Of a stretch of DNA of 64,000 bases, positions 39,402 to 52,224 are shown piece after piece. This stretch comes from Prunus persica (taxonomy: Eukaryota > Streptophyta > Magnoliopsida > Rosales > Rosaceae). Under the pieces are notes generated by a model that searched no databases, had not been told where the DNA came from, and worked only from the letters and a program-made list of their open reading frames with translations. The translations under genes were made by a program, and so were the position numbers. Positions within the stretch are counted from its first letter, which is position 1, and every line of letters starts with the position of its first letter. The DNA is taken from the NCBI RefSeq assembly GCF_000346465.2, contig NC_034015.1, positions 20,646,462-20,710,461 on the forward strand, in the 5' to 3' direction.

Positions 39402-41886
39402 ATGGACGAAGATTTGCTGAAGCGAAACACCGATTGCGTCTATTTCCTGGCTTCTCCCCTCACATGCAAGAAGGTTCGTGAAGAAAAGAATGACCCGTTT
39501 CGTTTTTCCCACTAGATTTTACTTTTATTTTTGTGTAGATTTTGTTCAATGCTGCGAGCTGTGGTTCTTTCTTTGTTTCCATTATTACAATTACGTCGTA
39601 CTGCCTTACATTTGAAGGATATTTGGGTTCTAGGGTTTGTGAAAGCCTAGGAAGATCTAGGTTTCTTTCTTGAACGGTTATTACAAATATTTTTATCAAA
39701 TTCGAGTGTTCATATTTTGTTCTGTTGAAGAAAATGCCAATTTGTTTCTAATGGGTTCTGTTTGCAGTGAATATATTTCAATTTAAGTACATTGTAATCT
39801 TTCATCTGTTTGGGTAGTGACATTGGTGGTGGTTTTCTTTTTCAGGGAGTTGATTGTGAGTTCCGGCACAGCAAGATTGCGAGGCTCAACCCAAAGGATT
39901 GCTGGTACTGGTTGTCTGGGAATTGTCTTAATCCAACCTGTGCTTTTAGGCATCCTGTAAGCTCTTGTTCTCATTTTTCTAACTGCGTCAATGTCCCTTA
40001 GTTATGACTTCTCTTTTTTCTGTTTTGTGGATTTGGGGATTCGTTTGTATTTGGTGGTTACATAAATTATGATATGTTCAAGATAATCACAGTTTCACAA
40101 TAAAACACATGTTTTCATTCATATATGTTCTTAATAAATGATGAATGGATTCCAATGTAATGTACTGTTAAAAAGCTGTTTCCTTCCTTGTCCCATGCCA
40201 TTTCTTGGGTTGACAAGTTAGGCTTAAACATTTAAATCAGTGCTAGTACTTGACACTTAATGCGTACTTTAAATTTGGTGCATTGTCAGTTTATGGCATT
40301 GAGGCTTTCCATACATTTTTCTTTTCTTTTCGGAGTAATGTATTGAGTATTTATCAATTCATGGTTGTTTTAGGGACTCTTTATCATCCCTGGGTCATTT
40401 GATAAATGCCAATTGAAACTGTTTTCTGTTTTCGTAGCCACTGGATGGGCATGGTGGAGCACCGTCATCAGAGTCTGCCCCATCTTCTGTATCTGCAAAC
40501 AAGACAATTGTTCCTTGTTACTTTTACTTCAATGGGTTCTGCAATAAAGGTGATAGATGCTCTTTCTTGCATGACATTGAAGGCGGTGCATCAACTGAGA
40601 AATCTCCAAAGACAGCCTCTGCATTAAATGACACATTTGCACTCTCTTCAGAAAATAAGGCATCTGCTGGAAATGACATGATGCCAGGTCCAAGAATGGC
40701 ACATCTCAACCCTTCTGAAACTGCCTCAAAGGAAACAGGTGATACAAGATTCCAGCCCAAAGAGGATCTTAATTATTTCGAGCAGTCAGCGCAGAGAGAT
40801 GTTCCACAGCAAAGTGTCTCTCCTCAGATTTCTGTGTCTGGGGATGAAGAGGCCACTGAAATTAGGTCTGACTCACTACCTGCAGACGGCTCTGTTCATA
40901 GCAAATCTCATTCATCCACAGATCAGAGTTCTGATGAGCAAGCTGATGACCTTGTGCAAGAGGAATGGTGGGAGTCCTCCCCAGGCTTTGATGTTCTTGT
41001 TGATGGTAAATCAGAGAATTTAGGTTGTGAGGATGATCCGGAGTGTTTTCTGACACTTGACGGGGAGCGCAGGGAGCTCAATAGCCACTTCTTGGGCTAT
41101 GATTTTGAAAATCCCGATGACTATGTTCCTGTGTGCCCTCCTGATGCTGAACTTCTATATGAGAGAGATGTATATGACTCCTATGATTTTCTGGATAACA
41201 ATCATATGCTTGGTAATGATGGGAAATTTCCTGGCTATGCAAAGGAGACAATGTCGGATGCCATATACTCCCGCAAGAGGAAACTGATGCCAATGGAACT
41301 GGCAGTCTATGACCAGGATTTTTTGGATGTTCGAGACCGCCTGAGAAGGCGAAGGATGACTGATTGTCATTCAATTACTGGTTTATCAAGAAGGCATGAA
41401 GCACTTAGGTTGTTTGGTAGAAGCAGGGATATGCCTCAAAGGCATGGTATGGGTTGGCGGGTGCATGGAAGATTGGCATCAGAAGTGAGAAATAGCACTT
41501 ATGGATCACTCAGGGAGACTGGAGCTTCCTCTAGTGCTGGAATTCAACGCGTTTCACTTAAGCATTCACAGCAATATAGGCCTAGGAAGCATCACAAGGA
41601 GAGAAAGCTGGCTAAGCAGAAGCTTCCTTCATCTGGAGTCTCAAAGAAACGAGTACCAAGGGAGAAGAGATCTGCACAGAAGTCAACTACCTTTACAGGA
41701 CCCAAGACCCTTGCCCAGATTAAAGAAGAGAAGAAGAAAGCAGAAGAAAATAGAGATCACGTTGGGATAATGAGGCATGTGAGAAGAACTAGAGTGGACT
41801 TCCAGGGTCCCAAACCTTTAAATGAAATTCTAAAAGAGAAAGGAAAGATAGCTGACAAGAGGGAAGGAAATGCCGGCAGCAACTGA
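39402..41886 (+). CDS. CCCH zinc-finger protein, C3H17/ZC3H11A-like
   Basis: Three exons, 39402-39473, 39846-39956 and 40438-41886, encode 543 residues. Three fingers lie at the N-terminus: C12-C22-C28-H32, C43-C51-C56-H60 and C88-C96-C102-H106. The first two introns fall within and just after the first finger pair. The arrangement (short first finger, then the CWYWLSGNC finger) resembles plant C3H17 and the N-terminus of animal ZC3H11A, an mRNA-export factor of the TREX complex; nuclear mRNA processing or export is inferred. The middle is Ser/Asp/Glu-rich with a conserved acidic/aromatic patch (EEWWESSPGFDVLVDG). The C-terminal third is strongly basic with RDRLRRRR and ends in two GPK-L-I/E-K-type repeats (FTGPKTLAQIKEEKKKAEE and FQGPKPLNEILKEKGKI). 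The shorter frame beginning at 40567 is only part of exon 3. Confidence 0.9.
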
Positions 41887-42580
41887 AGAGAAATTCTGAT
41901 ACGAAACATGCTTTTACTCAATGAAGAGTGATTTTCGGGTGATGATGATAAGATTTTGCTAGATATAATTGTAGAAATAGTTGTTGTTTTGTGTTTCTAG
42001 ATGAAGCTCGTGTCGTGTTGGCATGGTGTAGAAGCTTCCTGGCATTTAGGAAATACCTCTTTTTGGAATCAACTTTTCGCTCTCAGATATCGTAGTTACT
42101 GATTTGGAGGCTATTCCCAGAACCCTGCCGATGCACTATCTTCAAAGACTTGGCATCTTTGTATTGGGCTTGTTTTGATTTTTGTACAAATAGAGCCACA
42201 TATCACATCTTGCCGCTATGGTTTTTGCTCATATTTGCTCCTTTCTGTCGTTTGTTTCTTTTATATTCATTTCAGTATTATCATATTCCAGGTGGTGTGT
42301 ATGATTGGGGTTGTTTATGTCAATGCATTCAACCTTTATAAGGCGATGTTGTTGACTTTGTAAAACATACCTTCCCTTGTATCGCTTGTCGTTTAGATTA
42401 ATTTAGAGTAGTTTAGATTATGACTCGATTAAAATTGTAGGCTATATTCCCTGAGTTGTTTTTACTTGTACACACTTGTACGATAATGTTTATTGATGAA
42501 TGAGAACAACAGTGATCAAGTTTTATTATTCAAATCAAACTAGCCGGTAGGCAGAATGAGTCAAGACACATTCCTTGTTT

Positions 42581-42605
42581 TGGCTGGCTGGCTGGCTGGC
42601 TGGCT
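42581..42605. repeat. TGGC tetranucleotide microsatellite
   Basis: About six head-to-tail TGGC units are visible directly. Confidence 0.9.
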
Positions 42606-43329
42606 ACCTGAGTCAGTCAAACACATTGCTTTAGAGGCTAGAACAACAAGATTGACCAGGGCTAAGGGACGGGCATTGTTCAAAGGCAATCAAACTTCAA
42701 AAGGCCCGTTTGATGCGTGGTTGGGTTAAACCTGACCCGATAACCTATCTAATGGTCCACGCGGCTCTACAGAGTGGTGACTCAGACTGACTGACTGGTC
42801 ATCCAATTTTTTTTAAAAAAGTTTTCATTCGTACCAAAAACAATAAATAAAATAACGCCGACAAAACAACCAAAGAAAAGATGACACGAAAGTTTTCCGT
42901 GTCCATCTCCAAGAAATGTCCAAAAATTCACAAAGTGAAATAATTTTGCATTAATGTCCCAATTTTCAAAGCAAAGTTAGAAAGGAACAGATGTCCAACA
43001 ACCAAGGGGGAGAATTCTAGCCATTGGCAAGAATTTTCTTGCCACTCTTGACAAACTTGAGTTAGTTTAGTAACGTTTTTTTGTCTTTTATTTAAAGAGA
43101 CATGGAAAATATAGACTTTTATTCGGGTATGGTGCATTGAATCCCCTACTTTTGAAATTATTTTTTGTTTTTCGTATTAATTTTATCTATTTATTAATTC
43201 TTCTTTTATTTGTAAAATTAAAATAAAACAACAAAAACACTACCCAAACCTAACCCAACTGCTCTTAAAACTGTTGAGAATCAAATAAAAGTCAAACAGA
43301 AAGAAGAACAAAAGCAAAACTGGCAAGGT

Positions 43330-43349
43330 AATTAATTAATTAATTAATT
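43330..43349. repeat. AATT tetranucleotide microsatellite
   Basis: About five units of AATT upstream of the MASS-type gene. Confidence 0.9.
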
Positions 43350-43501
43350 GTTTGGCATGTATGTTTTAATCAAAAATTGCAAGGGGGAAAAAAGTAGACT
43401 GAAATACGACATTTCAGATTTCACACACACATTTGTCATTTTCTCTCATCTCTCTCTCCTCTCTCTCTCCCTCCTCTCTATCCCAGAAAAGTCCAAAGCC
43501 A

Positions 43502-43508
43502 TATAAAA
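43502..43508 (+). promoter_or_regulatory. TATA box of the MASS-type gene
   Basis: TATAAAA 151 bp before the ATG, directly after a C/T-rich Y-patch. This is the normal spacing for a plant core promoter with a leader of roughly 120 bases. Confidence 0.55.
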
Positions 43509-43652
43509 AACCTACCATTATAGCCGAGTTCAACTTCAACTTTCGCATCCCATCCTCCATTCCACAGAAGCCTCTAGACTCTAGAGAGAGAACCGAGCAC
43601 ATCAGAAACCAACCAAGACCGCAGATCAGAGATTCAGATATCATCACATCAC

Positions 43653-43994
43653 ATGGCTGAGGGGCTGCAAAGGTCTGAAAGCACGTTCAGGAGACAGGGG
43701 TCTTCGGGTTTGATTTGGGACGACAAGTTTCTACAGAGGGCGTTGAACCAAGTGGAGGCCGAAAAGCAGCAGGAAGCAGCTCAGCAGGCTCAGGCTGCAG
43801 AATCTGGTGCTGCGGTCCCCACCATGGAGCGCAGCCGATCCAACGGCGGACGGGGGTATCGGACGGTCAAGGTTTCACCACAGGCCACGGACCCACCCTC
43901 CCCTAAAGTCTCAGGCTGTGGCCTCTGCGGCGCCTTCGGCAAACCAAAGCCCTCGTCAGCGCGTCGACCCAGATCGAATAAGCGAAGGTCATAG
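43653..43994 (+). CDS. MAPK-substrate protein of the MASS family (At1g80180/At5g20100-like)
   Basis: An intronless gene for 113 residues. The N-terminus has RSESTFRRQGSSGLIWDDKF, the conserved start of this plant family, followed by an Ala/Gln/Glu-rich helix (31-50). RSRSNGGRGYRTVKVSP contains a candidate Ser-Pro MAPK site, and a second one lies in PPSPK. The C-terminal GCGLCGAFGK Cys motif and a basic tail complete the protein. In Arabidopsis the MASS proteins (MASS1-3) are phosphorylated by MPK3/MPK6 and influence stomatal development; this is known for the family and inferred here. No signal peptide or membrane segment is seen. Neighbouring genes match the Arabidopsis neighbourhoods of MASS2 and MASS3, which supports the assignment. 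Confidence 0.88.
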   Translation: MAEGLQRSESTFRRQGSSGLIWDDKFLQRALNQVEAEKQQEAAQQAQAAESGAAVPTMERSRSNGGRGYRTVKVSPQATDPPSPKVSGCGLCGAFGKPKPSSARRPRSNKRRS

Positions 43995-44384
43995 AAATTG
44001 AATCTGTACTTAATTTCTAGCTGTTTTGTTCTGATTTGTTTTGTTTAATTCAACAGTGCATGCCCGTTTTTTCTAAATTTTTATTTTTCGATGTTATTAA
44101 AGGATTGCGGGAAGAAGGGGGGTTTTAGGGTGATTGTAATGTAATGTTGTTAAAAGTGTATAATTAATACTTGATGTGTCTGGTGAGCTACAATAATATC
44201 CATTAAAATTCTTATTTATGCTTCATCCTTCTTCTTTCTAATTCTTTGGAAATCTTCACTTTCACTTATGGAGTGTTGTTCCTAGCTTTCCCAAAATCTA
44301 GAACATGTGTATTATCAAGTTAATTACTAGTTAAGCTTAATGCTGTTGTTATTGTGATTTTCATTTTTTATATATAAAAGCGAT

Positions 44385-44450
44385 AGTCTAAATTAAACTA
44401 GTCGACGGGGAGGGGAATTCGAACTTAGGCGGAGGATGGTACACATATTG
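44385..44450 (-). mobile_element. reverse-oriented SINE-like fragment (family B)
   Basis: Shares ATAGTCTAAATTAAA and a reverse B box (AATTCGAACTTAGGC) with the segments at 38725-38830 and 49880-49980. It is shorter and probably truncated. Confidence 0.4.
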
Positions 44451-45243
44451 TGTTGTTCATTATGAATCTGAATGAGTGATTGTCTTTTGGATATTGGGTG
44501 AGGTTCTCAGTCTTTGACGAAAACAAAATCAATTAAAATTATGAAACAGGTGAATTACACAATTCGAATTCGTGTTGATAATTTGACAAGTTGTCCATGG
44601 CGGTTTTCAAACAAAATAGGAAGCGAAGGAAGTGCAAATTTGATGTATTCAACAAAGTTGGGCTTTTTTCTTAAAAGGATTTTGACTTGTTTTCCATGTG
44701 AGATAAGAGATTATAGGTGGAGGATGGTACACATTGCATAATAATGCATACACGCGTTACCAGCATCTTTTTTTTTTTTTTTTTTTTTTCTCATTTTACC
44801 TTTATAATATGATGTCTGAAATTTGCAGTGTGTGATTGGTGTGTTTGGTAAATAGCAACTTTGTTTTTATTTGTACTGATTTTCTAATAATTATTTGCCT
44901 TTAAAAAATTACATTAAATATTTTATTGCCGGCCGGCCACCATGCCCATGTATTCTAATATTATTATTGCCTTAAACATTAAAACAAAAATGCTTCAAAA
45001 AATGAAGACCAAAAGTCAAATCTAGTACTTGTGATGATGGATTAGAGCTAAATTTGAGCAAGTTTAGGCCAACGGAATGTGGGAATATTTAAGATAGGAG
45101 TAGTTTTGAAGAAATTTTACAATTTGCTCAGTTGGTCCCAGGCATAATAATTAATTAAAGAAAGGTGTGACAAGTTGACAGCTAATAAACATCAGCTAAT
45201 TCGTCTTCTAATTCAATTTTCTAGGCTTGCTTTCATTTTAAAG

Positions 45244-45270
45244 TCAATAATCAATAATCAATAATCAATA
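45244..45270. repeat. heptamer repeat, unit CAATAAT
   Basis: About 3.5 direct copies are visible. Confidence 0.85.
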
Positions 45271-46833
45271 GGGTGAGTTGAGGGCAGTAGGGCTTCTTAG
45301 GCCACTCGGCTTGCTGGATTATAAGGACACGTAAGGAATAAGGATAAGGTGCACCGAATCAAATTATAAAGCTGCTTTATTTTTTTCGATTTTGACAATA
45401 CTATTTTCTGGCACATATGCGAGTAATTTTTGTATGCTCCGGAGGTTACAATAAAATGTATTAAAAAATAATATCGCCTAGTTTCTTTAATGATCATATT
45501 AAGAATCCACAAGATAAGTGTATAGTTTTTTTTTTTCTTTTGAAGAAAGTAATAATACAAAAATATTGTGTATCACAAGTTATATGACACTATTCAGCTT
45601 GCACAATTTGTTACGAGAAAAAGATATTGGTGTCATATTTAGTAGGTGTAAGAAAACATATTTTTCAATTTTCATCATTGTGTTTGATTCTATTTGGAGT
45701 CAGAATCAAAGGAAATGATGAGTCATTTGAAAGACTTTCCATGACTTCAGAGTTGGTTCATATATGAATATGCGGAATTTCTGTTTGCATAAACATATAC
45801 AATGTCCAAAACCAGCAAAATTCCTTCTACTTAAAGCTTGGTTATGAACTTTTAAAATAAAATAAAAACTTGGTTATGAATACTTAGGGATAATAAAACT
45901 AATAAGGCCACCACCATTTTATTATTATTATATGCTTGGACAAATAGAAGCAGCCAAATTAGCAAATTAGCAAAAATTAGCAATCAGCAGCAGCAGCCGC
46001 AACAGAACCTCACCGCCCCATCATATTCTGCTTTGGACAAATTCAAGAATCCAACGAAAACACAGCAGCAGCCACCCACAAGGGACCACGAAAGGAAAGC
46101 GTCATACCAATCTGGCAAACCATACTTGACTCCTATCTCCACCTTTTCTATTCGTTTTTCTCCATAACTGCTCATCATTGCTCGCTCCATCTCTCCTAAT
46201 TACTCCACTTCTTTTTTATGTTTCCCCTTTAATTAATTAATGTTTAATTCTTCTTTCGGCCTATAGGTTTACTGATAAATTCTTTCATTCTATATGACAG
46301 TCACATTGTCACGTAGTGTTATCAATTTATTCATGTTATAACATGCGTATCTATTTAATAATACTATATCATATGTCCACGACATAATATATTTCAAAGA
46401 TCAACACTGCTACACCATATGACGGTCACATTTAAGTATTTTCCCCATAGCTTCATATGCAAGACATGAAATGAATATCTCTAATTAGAGTCAAAAGTAT
46501 CTCCAATGATATGTGCATCAAGGGTCATAATTAGCTTTGCGGATGTGTTTAGGTGAGCTAGGGTCATGATTAGCTGTTAGTTCCAGCGTCACTGCCACTG
46601 GTGGTGATCGAGCCAGCATTTTTATAAACAAAATATTACCATGAACCCAATAACATATATAATGCATTGGTCTTCACAGACCAAATAAGTCCAAATATTA
46701 TATATATATATGTGTATTTCAGAATAATAATTGATATATTATGCACACTCTAAAATCCTCAGTGATACAATACAGTAATTAAATAAAGGGATTATCTGAG
46801 CTCACAAAACAGAAAAGAATAAATACAGAAAAT

Positions 46834-48159
46834 TCAATCCTGGGCTTTCTGGATTTTAGTTCTAAACAACAAAATGCAGAGTTTCTCCATTGAAAAATAG
46901 AGGAAACAACCTGTTGAATGGGTAACGAACGACCCAAAACCCGAGCCCACGATGCAATGCCATGCCGGCCCATACGTTTTATCAAACTCCTGCGCAGGAA
47001 ACAGAGAGCCCCATGATTAGTTAATTAATCACCGCTATTTCTGTTTAATGGTTATTTTTTACTATTCTAATGTACTACGGGAGGGAGGGAGTTCGAACTT
47101 GGGTGCAATGTGATCAAAACACGTGGGGTGTTGGAAGCTGGAACAGGAGGAGTCCAGTCCCAATTAGCAGACAAGTGGACAACTAGTTCGGAAAGATGTA
47201 CATGCTGATGCTGCCAATCTGGATCCATTGATACAAAGAAGAATCAAGATCCACAACTCTCATCAATGAGAATTGCTTGTTGTAGGTCAAGTGGCCCCAC
47301 TGAGAGAGAGAGACACACAGAGAGAAAGAGAGAGAGATGGTGCTGTATTCTCAGAATTGAAGCACCAAGCAAGAAATATACATTACATATCTGGTCAAGT
47401 CAGTGACTCATTGACTCTGTGTGTTCCCATGTGGCCTGTGGGGTTGTTTATATTTTTCATCAAATCTATGAATATGATCACACATGAACCCAATCATCCA
47501 AAACAAGTCATGAAATTCCAAAAAGAAACACCAAAGAAAACAATTGTATGCATCCCAGACATTTGTCTTGGGCTCTTGCCCCTCCCTCTTAATTATCATC
47601 ACAAGTTACAACACAACCCATAAATCTTTTTATTTTTATTTTATGTTTTAATTAAAGGAATTTAAGAACAAGATGAAATTAGATGTAGGAGAATTGAATT
47701 GGTAACAAAACCACACATACATACCTTTTTTAAGTTATAAGCCATGTGTTTGGAGCTAAACTTCTCCAAGCTGTCATAAGTTCGCCTTGCACTGCGAAAG
47801 GCATGGACTTGCATGAAGCCAGGCATGTCAGAGACCAAGACTTTGACCTGAAGAAACTCAGCCACTGATACCAAATTTGTTTCCACATGAGACACTGACT
47901 TCCTTGCTGCTGCCTCCACCACCACCACTTCTCCTCCTTCTCTCCCTCTTCTTCCTTGCTGCTGCCTCTGCTCATCTTGAACATCAAACTCTGGACGTGG
48001 TTTTGGTTTTCTGATGGATAAATTAAACCAGTTACGTAAAACTGGTGTTTTACTTTTATCCACCGCCATGGCAGCACTGGGAGGAGGCTTTGATTCAGGC
48101 TTTAAGTGACGTCCGCTGTATGTACTGGACATACCTGCTTTCTTCTTCTGCTTCTCCAT
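46834..48159 (-). CDS. dynein light chain (LC8/DYNLL-type) family protein
   Basis: Two exons on the minus strand, 48159-47725 and 46989-46834, encode 196 residues; donor AAAAAG|GTATGT, acceptor CTGCGCAG|GAG. The second exon supplies [15 protein letters not shown], then [18 protein letters not shown], the signature end of LC8 light chains. The LC8 domain begins near residue 100 with [13 protein letters not shown] and runs to the C-terminus. The first ~95 residues are a basic, Pro/Gln-rich extension with a Glu/Val run ([10 protein letters not shown]), typical of the larger plant members and lacking in the 90-residue animal protein. Plants have no dynein motor, so LC8 proteins probably act as dimerising hubs for partner proteins. 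Relative of At5g20110. Without its second exon the frame would read into an intron after KK. Confidence 0.9.
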
Positions 48160-49396
48160 TTCAACCCTCGGACTCAGATGACTCTCTGCATTTGTTATTG
48201 TGGTACCCTAAAAATATATAATGCGAGATGGATGGAGGGGTCTGTTTGGAATCACCAGGACAATCAAAAAGTATTAATTAAATGGTTGATTAGGATGGTA
48301 ACATTATTTATAGCAGCAAACCCATGTGTCACTGCCTGTGATTGTGGATATTTAAACTGTTGATGAAATTGATAATTTGGTCACATCAAGTTCTTGTGCA
48401 ACAGATTTCAATTAGTAATGATAATGTGTCGTTTCTCGCTCATATCATTTCGGATTTATGCTGAATACTAATTGATCCTAGTCATTTCGGACATGATCTA
48501 AAAAATTTAGATTGTCATCTTTAAATAAGACGATGGTCTAATTATATTGTATGTATCTATTTGTATCGATTGGGTAATTAAATAGCTGATTTGATTATCG
48601 TTCGTGTTAATATGTCGTATCATTTTACGAGTTTGTTGTGACTTGAAATTATTAGTGGTTCTTGTGGATGTTGGAGACTGGCAATTACTCATTGGGGCAT
48701 ATTGGAGTCCGATGGTTTTGGTTTTGCAGACAAGAAGCAGAGGCCCCCAAGAGCTCCCTGCCTTGTACCGCTTATTTTGTTAGGACTACAAAACAAAATG
48801 GTCGCTGTCTTTGCTGTGTCCTGTTTTTATTTAATCTGGAGTATACACAGACAGAATACATATATAGAAATTAAATTACATGAATTGACAGCACAGATTT
48901 TGTATAGATTTGTAGCTCCTACTTATGCTAGTTTATATTTTACAACCACCTTTGTTTTCTTCAAAGTATTATTTTCCCAAAATTAACACGATCAACAAAT
49001 TTCAAAAGATTCTACAACGAGCCTGTTCAAGATAATAATTTTGTGAAAAAGAAAAGGAAAAGAGGAAGAACCGTGTTTTATTTTATTCTTTGTTTTTTGT
49101 AAGATGAGAAATGAGAGGGATGAGGAAGAAGAGAGGAAAAATACATAAAATTACTTCATAGTTTTATCGCGTTGGTTTTAGAGATATCAGTCAATGAGAA
49201 TTGCTAAGCATCACCATGAACTGCGGGTCAACATGACAACATGTGCTATCTTTCTTCTAACATGCTTAAAGGTATAAAAGTAATTCTTCGAAATAAATTC
49301 TGTTTTATTTTTTAAAATTTAAAAATCTGGGACCAGTTTTATCTAGATCCAAAAATTTTGCATGGTGTTTTTTTATAAATAAATTGGTTAGGACAT

Positions 49397-49840
49397 AGGG
49401 TCGGTCTTGAGTTTTTAAGGACCCAAAGCGAAAATAAAGAGCTTGCTTCCCTTCCCCACTCTTTTTACTTTTCCTTTCTCGCTTTGCCCGTTCCTATTGT
49501 GTCACTCTTATTTTTTAAGCAAAAACAAAAAGAATTAACATGTCCAAATTAAATAAAAATTTATCATTCAAGATAAATAAATGATATTAATTCAAACTTC
49601 AATATAAAAAATTTAAAACCTAAGGATAAGTCTGTTAGATTAGAATTGAAAATTTCAAAATCTTAAAAAGTGAAGTTTCACATGTTCGAATGTTATCTTA
49701 AGAAACCAAAGTTATCCAAATTGTTATTTTTTTTTAAAAAATTATTAAATGAATATATAATTTTTTTTAAAAGGGCCCCCAGGACAATGGGCCTAGGGCG
49801 GTTGCACCTCTTGCCCTTGTCCAGGGTCGACACTGCTGAG
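49397..49840. mobile_element. degraded TIR-element-like segment
   Basis: The left end (TAGGGTCGGTCTTGAG...AAGGACCCAAAG) and right end (GGGCCTAGGGCGG...CCAGGGTCGACACTG) resemble the two ends of common plant elements beginning CAGGGCCGxCCCTG, in opposite orientation. The interior is AT-rich. The match between the ends is weak, so this is tentative. Confidence 0.3.
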
Positions 49841-49879
49841 ACATAGTTGCACTTCCTCATAATGTCTATTGTTTAATAT

Positions 49880-49980
49880 AACCAATAGTCTAAATTATAA
49901 CGAGATGAGAGTTTTTATACACACTACCAAAGTCCATAGGATTCGAACCTAAGACCACTAATATACAAATCAATGTAATT
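49880..49980 (-). mobile_element. reverse-oriented SINE-like segment (family B)
   Basis: Has ATAGTCTAAATTATA, then ACACACTACCAAAGTCC, then a reverse B box (GATTCGAACCTAAGACC), in the same order as at 38725-38830. Confidence 0.45.
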
Positions 49981-51786
49981 TTCACCGGATTAGACTCAAT
50001 TGACTCTTCATAATGTCTAGTTATAATTTTAAGAATTCGCCAAACAACCTAACCCAATTTAAAAAATATATATTATATGATTTTGGGATATGAAAACATG
50101 TCTACTGCCCCCTAGACTCAAAAGTTTAGCCGGTTTGGAGATACACATCCAAAAACACCAAAAACCCATATATAAAATGACATAATCACCAACATATCTC
50201 TTTCCAAATTAAATTTCACATACATTGTGGGGCTAGCATAAGCATGTTTGTTAGAGTAGACAATTTGACATTGATGGTATGATGGGAGAGGTTGTATTTT
50301 AGTCTTTAGAATAATGTAGTCTCCATGTGGTGGTTTGGACTTGGAATCTTGGAAGCTCCAAGTCAGGCTCCCATATCCAAAGGACATTTGTGGGCTAAAA
50401 GCTAAACAAACAGACCTTTCAGTGAGAGGTTCCTATAGCAAGGGGAGCCCTAAGTCTCATTCTCATACATTCATGAACAGTGTGTGTGATGTGTGAGTGA
50501 GGACCTGAGATTTGAAATTTTGGTGAATGTGGGCTTCTTATATAATCCAAACCATCCATTTTACCACTCAAAGCAACTCAAAAATAATTGCTACATCAAC
50601 ATTTCAAGCAGAAGGGAATTTAAGTAGATAGAAATTGGTTAGGCTTGCAGAGAAAGAGACAGAAAAAGACTGTATGATTGTGAGGTTTTAGAGGAATAAA
50701 TAATCCAATTCAATCCCAATTACCAAACATGACGTGAAAGAAAGCGGATTGAATAATGCGTATTCAATAGTATACTAAATTGAAGTGAGAGTCAGAGTAG
50801 GTGATGAATAAAGTCAATGAAACAGTTAAGAGAAAGAAAGAAATTAATGTTGAATGCAAAGAACATGTATCATATGACTAGTGTGGGGAATTATTTCATT
50901 TCCTTAAGAGGAAGAAGAAAAAGAAACCTGAGGTGTAGTTAGGAACCACACTTGGGAATTACTTTACTGTTTTTGAGAAACAATTGAAAACTTGTTGTCA
51001 CCTTTACCTTTGTATGTTATTGAAGATTCTCTTGTCAGTTAGATGTCACTCATCAAGTCATCATGGTGCCCAGTTCTTTCTTCTAATCAATGCATGCTAG
51101 GCATTCACTCATGATAAAAATTAAAATTATATTCTCCTAATTACAAAATTTATGTGTTTTTTTTTTCTTCCTATAATTTTCTATGCATCAAATCAATGCT
51201 TGTATTGTATCTCATTTTGTTGCTGTCATGCAAGCATTTATGTTTTAGAAAGAGTGGTTGAAGAGCTTGAACCAAGTCATGAACCATTTTATTCTACTGC
51301 AATAGTAGTATTAAATTTGAGCTCATCTGCCCCTTTAAGTTCAAAATATATAGCTTGCACATGCGCCATTGCCATCCATTTTTGTCTTTCTTCTCCTCCT
51401 TGACTTCATGGGGAAATTGCAGAAATGGGTGCTCCTTGCAGCCCAAAACAGAACAGCGTGGCTATGAGATGATGAGATGCACTTGCTCTATGTTTTGGAC
51501 TGAAGGGAGCTCCCAGTTCTTCTGTTTTCATTTAAGCAGATGTCCTTATCATCCTGTGATGTGCTGGGTAAGTTTCATTTTACTGCCAGCTTACATATTA
51601 TGCCTCATGTTTTTGGTTTCCCTTGCTCTTATAGGTAAGATCATTTTCATATTTGGTTACTCAATCAAGACAGCTAGAAAAGTTAAAACACACAAGATTT
51701 CAGGCTATCAACTAAAAATAAAAAAACTAGATAAGTTTTCAAGTTGGTTAATCAAATTTTCACATGTAAGATCCGCACCTTACAAT

Positions 51787-52187
51787 TTATGAACAAGGAA
51801 GGTAATCTTCCTTGATGCGTATAGAAGGGAGGCATGCCATCTGCTGCTGCTGCTGCTGCTGTTGTTGTTTCTAGGCATTGCAATTGACACGTGTGCAGGG
51901 CCTGAATGGCTCTCCCGCGAGGGGTATTACGGGAAGGTTGTCCCAATTACAGATCTCAATCATAGTGGCATCAGGGATTCAGGGTCATGGAAGAAAAGCT
52001 GATCAACGTAGATTCCACCCTCCTCCACCCTGCGCTTCACGTACTCTATCTCCATCTCCTTCAAATTTTTCTCCACTGTGACCATGCTCTCACACTAAAA
52101 ACAATTCAAATGTATTTCTAATCATTTTCACTTCACAAATATACTGTACACACGTAGAAGATACATATAGAGAAAACTCCTATGCGG

Positions 52188-52224
<37 letters not shown>

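Larger units (their letters stand above)
41887..43501. other. intergenic region between the C3H17-like and MASS-type genes
   Basis: No coding region is supported. Contains a TGGC tetranucleotide run (42581-42605) and an AATT run (43330-43349). A C/T-rich Y-patch at 43442-43480 precedes the MASS TATA box. Confidence 0.5.
43995..46833. other. intergenic region between the MASS and dynein-light-chain genes
   Basis: About 2.8 kb, AT-rich, with no supported coding region. The first ~200 bases are the likely 3' UTR. Contains a reverse SINE-like piece (44385-44450), a T-run (44766-44790), a CAATAAT heptamer repeat (45244-45270) and small AT-rich repeats. Confidence 0.5.
48160..51786. other. long intergenic region upstream of the dynein-light-chain gene
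   Basis: About 3.6 kb with no supported coding region. It includes the dynein-light-chain promoter at the left, a TE-like segment (49397-49840) and a reverse SINE-like segment (49880-49980). The remainder is AT-rich with no visible structure. Confidence 0.5.

Noticed and set aside
40739..41770. Several frames of 60-100 codons within the C3H17-like gene on both strands
   Set aside because: All are shadows of the long exon 3 frame, which has clear domain content.
48662..48986. Two overlapping frames of 70 and 94 codons
   Set aside because: Overlap in different frames, no domain, and lie in AT-rich intergenic DNA.
50118..50387. 89-codon minus-strand frame and a possible microRNA foldback near 50330-50400
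   Set aside because: No family match for the frame, and no convincing long imperfect foldback or known mature microRNA could be identified by eye.
51152..51792. Frames of 83 and 145 codons near the glyoxalase pseudogene
   Set aside because: Cys/Phe/Ser-rich without homology; the right end runs into the 3' end of the minus-strand pseudogene.
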